Assembly: GCF_949987535.1 (NCBI RefSeq)
Contig: NC_080077.1
Span: 33,631,389 to 33,695,388, forward strand
Length of the DNA: 64,000 nt
Origin: Balaenoptera acutorostrata
Taxonomy: Eukaryota > Chordata > Mammalia > Artiodactyla > Balaenopteridae
Direction of reading: 5' to 3'
The notes beneath the pieces are model-generated. The model was not told where the DNA came from. It made no database searches and was given only the letters and a program-made list of their open reading frames with translations. Below, one piece after another: positions 47,801 to 59,200 of the stretch. Both the position numbers and the translations under genes were made by a program. Position 1 is the stretch's first letter. Every line of letters starts with the position of its first letter.

Positions 47801-50800
47801 TGAAAACCGAAGGCAGACACACATTTGTACACAATGCAAAAATAGGTGTATAGGATCATGATCCCAAATTGTCATGAAAAGTTTAAATTATAATTTTTGT
47901 TCTCCATTTAAAAAAATAAAGAAATTTTAAAAATTGTAAATTTGAAGTTTTCTAAAACTTCATTTATCTAGAAAAGTATTCATTCCCTAGGATGACAATG
48001 ACTGAAACACTGTAATAAAATCACATTTTTACACATGGAAGAATCTTAGATAAGAAATGAATTTCCTAGCAGATGATAAGAAGTCATCTGTGGAAACTGA
48101 CCAAGTAAGAGGAGATTCTCTTGCTTTCTGAATTGAAGCTAGAGTGACTTGATGAGTGAAAAAAGTCAAGTCCGTCATTACTGATCAAGTGTCTAACGGG
48201 CCTCTCATACCTCAAGGCCTACAGAAGAGGGGTGCAGCCTGGGTGAGCTGCCTGATTAATTTATGGTAATGCATGGGAGCCAAGGACCTTACATTTTTTG
48301 AAAACTTTTATTTCATTCCTTTTTTAAAGCACATTTTTCAAAAGGTGAAGAGCTTTTCTTTTGCTGAAGTCGCATTGCCTTCTCTCAGCCAATGAACTGA
48401 ACCATCCAGTCTATTAACTCAACAAAAACGACGTGAAACTTCATAAATATTTAAAGCTGCTGCTATGAATTAAACATTGGGATAAAGAACTAACTCCTTT
48501 CATTAAGCACAATGTTAAATAAATAAATAAATAAATAAAGCTCATGACATATTGCTAGGTAAATCCAATGTTTGAACTAATAATATTTCAGGTTTCTTTA
48601 CACATTTACTTTGGGTAATGCTTTAAATAATTATATTACGTGTATTTGGTTTATTACAACAAAAGCAACTGATTTTAATTAAACATTTAGGGCTTTTTTA
48701 AAATTAATAAATGGTTGGTAAATGGGATTGGTTCAGCCCTTCAGAAAACAAAGCAATTAGCAGAACTCTGGGGCCAGGCAAGAAAAAAATGGGAAGAGTT
48801 TTGTGTGATTTTACAAGTGAAGCTCAGTACAAATCACAAAAAATTGGGGAAGCATCAAGCCAGTAACCCTGTACCTCACTGAGCTTGATTCTGTGCTTTG
48901 CTCCCGGTCTGGTGCGTGTCTTCATTCATTGAATACACTGGGACAGAACACCTGCAGTGTGTCAGGACTGTGGTATAGCAGGGATACAGAGGTGATTAAG
49001 ACATGGCTCCTGTCCTTGCAGGGTTCACAGTCCCACATCGACACTGATCAACCTAGATTCCTCCCTGCCTGCTGTGGGGGGCAGGGAAAATGGAGCAGAG
49101 CAGAATGGCCACTGAATTTAGGATTTAGAAGGTCTGAATTTGCCTTCTTCTGTCACTGGCTATTTGGGCATTTTTAGTCTCTTAAGGAACATCAGTTTCC
49201 CACCCTAGAATATGCTGTAATAATTTTTATCCTGTTGGAACTTTTGCAGAATGGAGTGACAAACCATTTATCAAAGATGAGTAGTGTTTTTGTCTTACCT
49301 TGCAGTAATAGTTAAAAGTCAAAACTGTGATATCTGGCTGCACGTTCTCATTCTCAACCCCTATGCACTGTACCATTAATGCTGGAAATTTTGCTGGAAA
49401 TTCACTTTGGCTGCATATTAATGATAGCTACTGCTGTTCTTTTAATATTCTCGTAGGGAAAAATGTATTACAAAACGTTAAGAAGGATTTCTTTTCTCCT
49501 ATTGTGGACTCTGTTGAGACTATAGCAGATTCCAAAGAAGGTTCTGTAGGAGGTTCTGTGGAGAACTATAGAAGATTCTCTCTTGGAGCTGAGTTTGCTT
49601 GAAAGGAATTAGCTGCTCATCTGCCAAAAGTTGTAGGTTTTAGGAAATGCTCTAGGACAGTGACACTCAAACATTTTGGTCCTATAACCCCTTTAGGCTC
49701 TTAAAAATTATTGAGGACCTCAAGAGGCTTTTGTCTTATCAGTCAGGAAGGATGTTGGTGTTGAGGAGAATAACTACCACAGCTTCCAGTGCTCTGATGA
49801 AACCTCAGACGCATGGCCTTCTGGCCAAGAATCTGTGATTTCATACTGTTGGAGCATTCGCTGTCTCCCTGGGGACTGCAGCTGTCTGTGTTTGCTCTGG
49901 TTGACCCAAGAAAGAAGGCATACACAGATTTCTACGGAAGCTATGATCCCATGGAAGATTTTGAGGAGATGAAGAAGGCTGGTACAAAGTGATTTTGGAA
50001 TGTAAAGAATTTCTTTGGATTGAGTTCCATGGAAGTTGGTCACTGACCTGTGTTCCTGAGCTATGAAACATGAATAAGTAGGCTAAGGAAAAGTTTCTTT
50101 TGATAAATAATTAAAAATACTGTGTATGTGAGGGGGGAGAGCTTTTCTTTATGTCAGTTATACCTATGGATATTTACCATATTAGAAATTAAAACTGAAA
50201 AAATTTTAAACTATTAACCCATTTAAAATATATTAGTATTATGGTGAACATAAATAACATTTTAATGCAAAATAGGCATATTTTCTAAAACAAATTATTA
50301 AGAAGTGTGCCATGGTTTTTCATTTTAGCAACTCTCTAATGTCTGGCTTGAGTTGACGTTAGTTGGATTCTCATCTACTTTTTTTTTTATTTTTTTATTT
50401 TTTTTTATTTTTATTTATTTATTTTTTAATAAATTTATTTATTTTATTTATTTATTTTTGGTTGTGTTGGGTCTTCGTTGCTGTGTGCGGGCTTTCTCTA
50501 GTTGCGGCGAGCGGGGGCTACTCTTCATTGCGGTGCGCAGGCTTCTCATTGCGGTGGCTTCTCTTGTTGTGGAGCACGGGCTCTAGGCGCATGGGCTTCA
50601 GTAGTTGTGGCACTTGGGCTCAGTAGTTGTGGCTCACAGGCTCTAGAGCGCAGGCTCAGTAGCTGTGGCGCACGAGCTTAGTTGCTCTGCGGCATGTGGG
50701 ATCTTCCCGGACCAGGTCTCGAACCCGTGTCCCCTGCATTGGCAGGCGGATTCTTAACCACTGCGCCACAAGGGAAGCCCTACTTTTTTTTTTTTAAATG

Positions 50801-50812
50801 AAAGCTTGCTTG

Positions 50813-50863
<51 letters not shown>

Positions 50864-53800
50864 TTTGGCTGTGTTGGGTCTTCATTTCTGTGCGAGGGCT
50901 TTCTCTAGTTGCAGCAAGTGGGGGCCACTCTTCATCGCGGTGCGCGGGCCTCTCACTGTCGCGGCCTCTCTTGTTGCGGAGCACAAGCTCCAGACGCGTA
51001 GGCTCAGTAGTTGTGGCTCACGGGCCTAGTTGCTCTGCGGCATGTGGGATCCTCCCAGACCAGGGCTCGAACCCATGTCGCCTGCATTGGCAGGCAGACT
51101 CTCAACCACTGTGCCACCAGGGAAGCCCCTCATATCTATTTCTGCGTTCAGTCTGTTGGCAATAACATGTCTTGTAAAAACTCTGGAAAACTCCACTGTA
51201 CATCATAAGAGAATGAGAGTGAAAAAGGCAAATAATGTCTTAGTATTAATTATTAAAATAGTGTTGACCTCTTAGACTCCTTGAAAAAAGTGTTGGGCAC
51301 CTCTGGCTCCCTGGAGCACACCTTGAGAACTGCTACTTTAGGACACGTCTTTTGCAATAGTTTTTAGACTATGAAGTGTTAATGATATGGCACAAAAATT
51401 AGCAAAGTAAAGGGAATAAAAGGGAATCAGTTGAATATCCTTGGCCATTAAATTAGGAAATCAAGGGCAAACCCAAGAGATATAACCTTCATAATAAGAT
51501 TTTTATCAAACTATTAGAGAATGATCATTGTTTTAGTAATTGGTAAATACAATGGGGCTGTCATTTGTAGTAAATACGTTAGAGAAATTCATGTTCTTAT
51601 TTTGTTTTTTTTCTTATTTTAATATATTTAAAATTAAAAGAGGCTGAATAGGTAGTAGATAATATTTGAGAAAGGCACAAAACAACAAAAACACCACTTA
51701 TTTGCCTGTGATAGTGGTATATCTAAGTCTCAGTTTATTTATTCAGTGGTGAAAGTAATAGTAGCAGCAGCCACATAAAAGTGTTTGGGAAGTGCCAGGC
51801 ATTTAAACCTCACAACAGCCCTCTGAATTAGGTGGCCCTCCCCCTCCCTCTCCCCTCCCCCCTTCCTTCCCCTCTTCCCCTCTCGCCTTTCCCTCCCCTT
51901 CCTCTTTCCCCCTCCCCTTCTCCTTCCATTTTCCCCTTCCCTTCTCCCTTTCTCCTCCCCCTCCCCCAGCCCCCTACCCATTTCTTCCTCCCATTTTACA
52001 GAAAGGATGGTTAAAGAATTGCCAGAAGTCACACACAGCTAGGCAGTAGCTAGATGACCGGTGGGCATCCTGGCTCTAAAGTCCTGCTTTTAGTCTCCCC
52101 TCTGCTCTCCCCCTCTCCCCAGTGCTATACAACCCTTCTTCGGTACCTGCCTTATTTGGATTTTTATGACAATATTACTATATATATCATATATCTGCAT
52201 ATATAATATTGTATATATAATGCCATATATTATGTATATAACAATGAATAATAATATATGTAAAGGGTACCTGGCACACACTAGTGGTTGCTCCTACTCT
52301 TTCTCATCTCCCACCTCCTCTCCCTCTTCCTCCTCGTGGTTTGTCTTGACTTCTAATCTTTCTTGGCTCTTGAAGGTCAGTTAACTCGAGTTTTTTTTTT
52401 CTCCTTTGGTTTCTGTTGTCTCTTGTTCTCTTGGCCAGTGGTATTCACACTCCTAGTACATGATCTGGTTCCTTGTCTGTCAGACTTCACATATTGACTC
52501 CCTGCAGGTTTGGGATCATCATTACAACAGGATTGTTCTTCATTCTGACTGGAGAAATTCTGCCAACTTCATTGTCATCACTCTGAGAATAACTTCTTTC
52601 TATAGTTACAATTTTGTTGTGTTTCATTAAAAAAGGGGTTAGATACTATAAATCCTTCCTATATTAATGGTATTTATTTTATTAGAGTTTCAGATTGCCA
52701 AAAGACAAAACAGGCACCACCAAGATTGGCGACCTGGCGCCCCAGGACATGAAGAAAGTTTGCCATTTAGCCTTAATTGAGCTGACCGCCCTCTATGATG
52801 TATTGGGTGTTGAACTGAAACAACTAAAAGCTGTGAAAATCAAAACAAAAGGTAATTTTGAAATGAAAAACAGTTGGATTTACTCCTAAAGTAGTAAGAA
52901 TGAGCTTGGCTTTTTAGAAGTATTCTTCTGGGGAGTGGGAAACGCCTACAAAATAAACCAACACATGAATACATCTAAAGTTCAGATTCTAAAACATTCC
53001 CTTCAAAATTTTTGTAACTTGATAAAAATACACTGTCTCCTTGATTATAGAAAATAAAGACATAATCAAATATTTAATTATCATAGAAGGAAATTCTGAA
53101 TCAAGGATTCTTAACTCAAATGCTCTCTCCTTTGAAAACTGTATTTAAAAACATCTGGTACATACACTTACTTATTTCTAAAACTGGATCTTGAAAAATG
53201 ACTTTAAGATGGTTAATCCTGATCAATTACTTTTGCTTACTTATTTGATGGCAAATACATAGGCATTTAGTAGTCTGTCCCTTTGTTCATTTGCATTCTA
53301 CTTTTAACTATTCTGCAAAAAATATTCTTCCCTCTGTTAAGAAAATAATGCGACTGTGGCACACAGTATCGCTAAATTGTGCTTCTCACAGGTATGTGTA
53401 GTTCTTTATTCCTTTGTAAGCAGCTTGCTTTACCCATTATGTAAATAGACTTTATTTTTTATAATATGATAGAGAACAGACACCTCCTCAGTTTCTGTTT
53501 TTTCCAAGATTTTATTTGTCTGGAAATCCAGATAATTTCCTATTGACAAAGCTTTTCTGTTTAGGAATCTCTGACATCTCATTTAACTTTAAAGGTATCT
53601 CTTACAGAGAAACCAAGAATGGAGATTATTGAGTTGCTATGGTAACGATAGCAAAGACAAGGATTCACCTGATTTAAGTTTTAGAGACAATTCCTCTGTA
53701 GGATTGAAGTGTACCTTCCCTTCAGGTCCTCTCTCCCATGCTGGGCCCCAGAAGACCTCATTCTGTGTTCTGTTCCTTTGAGTGAGTATTTTAGCTTAAG

Positions 53801-56258
53801 GCTTGGGATGGTGAATTTCTGAGTCAAACAGTTATTCTGGTTTTCCACAAGTCCATTATAGATAATGAAGACTTCAGATGCTTTTTCAGAAGCTCATCAC
53901 AAAGTCTTCTCCAGATACAAAATAGAAATATAATTTAAATAGTTGTGACTCAGTGTTCAAGACTTTAAAAGTGGCTTAAAGAGGTCTTTTAATTTTATGT
54001 TTTAGAATTGCCTCCTAGCAGAGAGAGAAATATTAAGCCATTCTCATTAAAAGTATCACTATTAATATAATAGATTTTCTTTCCATCTTTTTTATATTTT
54101 TGTATTTTATCTAAGATATTTATCTTATAAACTAGACTTTTGACATTCTTAAAGGTCACACTTTTCTTAGTTCCTAAACTAAAAGTTGTTTACTGGGTTA
54201 CTAGCATTCTGCTGAAGGTCATCTCTATTGAGTGTCACAGTTTCCAATGTCTGTTTTCACATCACAGGATAATCCCCTGTTCCGTGTTCACAAATGATTT
54301 ATATCTCCCCTGATAATGTGTGTTAACACTTCTGAGCTAACTATTCACTCAGTGATGGGCGTGGGGTAGGAGGTTCTGGGGAGAAGCTATGCTCACATCA
54401 GACTGAAGGCATATGATTTTAATTTAGAAAAATTATAACTTATTACCTGTCACTTCTTCTGGACTTATTCCCAAATATATAAAACTACAAATTTAAATTC
54501 ACAAAGACCAAGTATCTACTATATTTTCTAAAGGAAAACATTTGTAGAACAAGCTCATAATGTTGGCTGATTTCTCAAAAAGCAAATATTTATATTTTGC
54601 TGTATTGTATTCAATAGAATGTTGAATGTCAGAGATGAGTGATATTTGTTTTAAGCCAGAACTTTTAATTTGATTACATTTAGTAAATTATTTGCATATT
54701 TTGCATATTCCCGCAGCACTCTATTTCTCATATGTAACAGTTTATACTTTTCTAATTATTTTGGTGATGATTTGTAATCATTTGTTTAGTGGTCTTTACT
54801 TGCTAGATTGCTTTATAAGGCAGGGCCAGAATTTTCCAATTAGGTTGTGTTCACCTAATTGGTAGACAGTGTCACTCAGTCATTCACTTAGGTGCTCAAT
54901 AAATAGTTGTTGGATCGAGTGACAATATCAGGAATCTGAAGCCTTAACATTTTTGCATTAATATTTTATAGGTTGATGAAAATGAAGAAATTTTATTTTT
55001 CTATTGCAGATTCTGGCCTTTTTTGTGTTCCATTGACAGTACTGTTAGAACAAGATCAGAAGAAAGTACCAGGAACTCGAATACCCTTGATATTTCAAAA
55101 AGTAAGTAGGCCTGAATGGGTCAGCATAGAGAGAACATACTTGAGCTAATAGTGTTTTTTGTTTTTTTTCTTTTTGCATTCATACTATTATAATATAGTT
55201 TTCCAGTTGATATGCTCTTTTATTTTATACTTTGATTTTTCTATTCAGGAAACAAATTTGTTTCAAGGGTTTATAATTTTTATTTCATGGTGATGGTTTC
55301 AGTGTTATTACTTGTAACTGTGATTACCTGGCATCATTTTTCTGTTTTATATTAGCTGGCTTTGTATAATTGAGATTTCAGTTCTATAATACATAGGAGT
55401 GGGAACTGCTAGTAAATTTCTAGGGAATTGAATCCTCATGAATATTTCACGCCTGTATGTATTTTCTAAGCTTTCCTATTTACAATGAGGATGTCCAATT
55501 TAATTTACTAGTGCCTACTTCAAAAGTAGGCAAAGAAACCATAAAGTAGAATTAGAAAATGATTGCTAAACTATGAATTCACTTGTGTAGTCAACACTCA
55601 GTTATTCATAAGACAGTTATCTATGACAATATAGAAACTTCAGTCTAACCTCTGAGCCATCACTGTTTAGAAACACAGATTACATTTGATAAAAGACAGA
55701 GAATGCCCATGAGGAAGGTAGGTCAAATCAGTTATGGGCTACCTAAGATGCGGATTTTTGCAACAGCCCAGACATCTCACAGTTCCTGAAAGTTCTGGGG
55801 TAGCAAGAATGGCAGTGGGAACTTTCACAGTTGTTTGGCTCAACAAACTCATTCAATACTCAAGCTCAATCTACCTGGCGCTAATTCTTCCATTATTCCA
55901 AGCCAGTCATTTACTGTCTTACCTACTAAGCTCTGACTTCTTCATTCCTCATATTCACCATTACATCCAAACCTGTGTCTCAGTGTTTCTCCTGATGGAC
56001 TTTGTTCTACACAGCTTGTTCTACTCACCGGCTTCTGCCAGTCATTGCCTGCAGAACCTGTGTCTGTGTGGATAGTTGTCAGCGGTGTCTGTGAAAACAG
56101 AGAGATGCTAACAAACGTAGGCCATATATTCAAATTCTTTTAATGGCAGTAAAAGGTGTGAGTTACTTATACACATGGACAAAGCAGGGATCTCAGCGGG
56201 ATCCTTTCCTAGTGTATTTGGGTTCTCCAGAGAAACAGAACCAATAGGAGATTTTATC

Positions 56259-56297
<39 letters not shown>

Positions 56298-59200
56298 GTC
56301 TGTCTGTCTAGAGAGATTTATCTTAAAGAATTGAGTTCTGTAGTTGTGGGACCTGGCAAGTCTGAATTATGTAGAGCAGGCCAGCAGGCTGGAAACACGG
56401 GCAAGGGTTAATGTTTCAGTGTCGAGTCCAGAACCTGCAGGCTGGAGACTCCTGCAGGGTTTCTGTGTTACAGTCTTGAGGCAGAATTGCTTCTTCTTTG
56501 GGGAACCTCAGTCTGTGTTCTTACAGTCTTCAGCTGACTGGGTGAGGCCCACCCACGTTATGGAAAGTAGTTTGCTTTACTCAAAGTCTACTGATTAAAT
56601 GTTAATCACATCTAAAAATACCTTCACAGCAACATCTGGACTGGTGTTTGACTGGTATTTGACAACCGGGCACTGTAGCCCAGCCTTGTTGACACATCAG
56701 ATTCACTATCACATCAGCGAAGAATAAGCTTTGGTCTTAACAGAAGTCAGTGTTGCCTCCTGATCAGGCCCAAGATTGCATCCAGCCCCTTATCATTTTC
56801 TCTTGAAATTGTTTTCGTATTTATTTAGTTAGTTATTTTACATTTTTGGTCGCTTCAACATTCTGGAGACTCAGACTGCCCACCAGTTTGAAGTCATTGG
56901 ATAAGAGCCTTAAAGGTTTTTGGTTCATATAAAAAATAAAAGGGAACATACAGAGTTTTCTATTAGATAACACTTATCTGTGGGCATTCCCTCTGAATTA
57001 TAAGCAAAAGAATCAGTGATCTATCATGAAAAATATTTTTTGATTTATCAGCTGACAACTCAATTAGGTATTCCGTTAATTTTGTAGAAAGGAAAGAATT
57101 GGAAACCACTGATTTGCAAAAATTCTTATTACCATTCTTTAGAGGATTACATTTTCTCAGTTATTGAGAAATATATCTCAAAAGGGCTTTAACAAAGCTT
57201 ATCTAATACCTGTAAATTGTATCTGTTTCTTTTTTTCCCTACTTAGAGGCACATTGTTTAAACCATATTCTCAGAAAGGGTTGGGGAAATAGAAATATTC
57301 TTAATTTTTATCTATGGCAAAATTCTGCCAAATTAGCAAATCCTATTTTCACCATCAAACTAATCAGCCAAATCAAAGGTACTTTGTATCAAAAATGTCT
57401 GACTTCATATTCATTAGTTCATAAATTCCTATAAGTATGTATTATCTATTTGGGGAAAACCTATGAACATTACTAATAAATTTTACAGTGTATCTTATAA
57501 GATAAATTACTAAAAGCAGCATGATTAAAATATATAAATCATTATATTAAAATATATAGATCATTATTCTCCATTTTTAAGTCTTGAAAATAAAAGGAAA
57601 GCTGTAAAGCATTATATTTTAACAATGGCAATATAATGTGGTAGCAAAAAATATGTTATTTTCAAAGTGAGAAATATGAGAAAACACCTGGCATTCCTTC
57701 AGACAATGTATATATATATATCTATTGAGTGCTGGTATTCAGCATTAGAGACTAATAAAAAGAATTCAAATATAAGAATGCAGAAATTACTCTCATTCAG
57801 TTATTTAGAAATCATCAAATTTTCCTGTGTATTTGATAAAAGCAAAATTCATATACTGCTAAAAACTAATTTGGTCCAGCTACTAGCTAGCATACAATTT
57901 TATTTTTTGTTAATAGAACATTTTATAAGATGAAATAAAACAAAAATTACATGTACACTGAATAAATGTTGCTTTGTATTTTTTGATAAATTTGGTTTTA
58001 AATACTTTATTAAATAATGCTCATTTAATCTAAAATAATTTATGTAAAGATTTTTGCTGTGGGTTTTTATCCAGTGTAACTTGAAAAATGTCTTAGAAAT
58101 CACTCCAATTGAATATTTTAAAATCATGTGCTGCTTTGGTCAAAGATGCTTCTTTTTTCAGTTAATAATAAATCTTTGGGAGAATTTTGAGACTACCCTT
58201 TGCTTTATTCTTACCTGACTCCCTCAAGATCAGTGCATTCTTTGGCCATAATCCAGGGATAGAAGAGGTGGGGTCATTAAAGAAAAATTGCCCTGTCTTC
58301 CAGTGCCTACGTGCTGGAAGAGCCTTGGTAAATCATTAAAGGAGGTTTTCCTGAAAAAAAAAAAAAAAAAATTAAAATTTTACATTATTTTGGCAATCTG
58401 GAAGATTTTATGCCTTAGACTATGCAGAGAGTATTATAGTAAGTTTAGGGCTGAGTGAAGAGTAGGTTTGTCTTTCTGAAGAAGGCAATTGTGAAAGGAG
58501 GGGAATGGGTGATAGGAAGGAAAACCTATATGATGCTAGGAAATGCTATATTTAAACTGAGGACAAAGAAATTGATTTCTTTAAAATAGCAGAGTGCCCC
58601 CTAAAAAGCCTTTGTGTACTGCCCAGGGAATGCACGTTCCAGTTGGAAGTCTGCCAAGAAACTGACCACTTCTTTTATTATCTTCCTGGCGTCCAGTGTT
58701 ATGTCATTGTAGTTTCTCCATTTGCCTCTTCTTGTGTGTTTCTGCTTTATTTTAAAACAAACAAACAAACAACCTTTGTTATTTTAATGGGGTTCTGGAG
58801 ATAGAGAGATCTGTATGTATTCATCAGGCATCGGCTATGATTTAGAAGCCCTATACAAGAACTGTTTTTTTAATTTAAGTGCACCACCAAAAGCTTAAAG
58901 CCTAAAAAGGAATATTTGCAAGCAGTTTTTTCCTTCATAAATAATTCTTTCTTTGAACAAACTAAAAAAGGGATGTAAATAGACAAATACTAGAATTTCA
59001 TAAGACTTATTTGATTGCAGAACGTGTGTTTCTGAAAAAGCAGAAGAAATGCATGGTCTTAGTTGCTTTGAAACAATGAACGTGGGTCAGTGTCTGTTTG
59101 GGATAGCACAGCTGTTGTGTGAAATTATACACTTTTCTTCCAAAGGACCCAACTTTTTCTAAATTACGACTAAAGTGTTGGGATGCATTGGCTTAAAGGA

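Larger units (their letters stand above)
49658..51335 (-). mobile_element. hAT-superfamily DNA transposon (copy 2) carrying later insertions
   Basis: Ends 'cagtgacactcaaacattttgg' and 'ccttgagaactgct', flanked by near-identical 8-bp repeats ctctagga (49650-49657) and ctttagga (51336-51343), as expected for hAT. Same family as 25372-25879 in reverse: 50339-50372 plus 51131-51160 is the reverse complement of the relic transposase segment seen there. Three later insertions expand it from about 560 bp. Confidence 0.8.

Noticed and set aside
51739..52032. Gly/Glu/Arg-rich 97-codon minus-strand ORF
   Set aside because: Also a low-complexity artefact, of the tract inside the MIR.
55734..56075. 113-codon ORF in intron 7
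   Set aside because: No recognisable domain, no splice fit with ARHGAP18, and no sign of an independent promoter or poly(A) signal.
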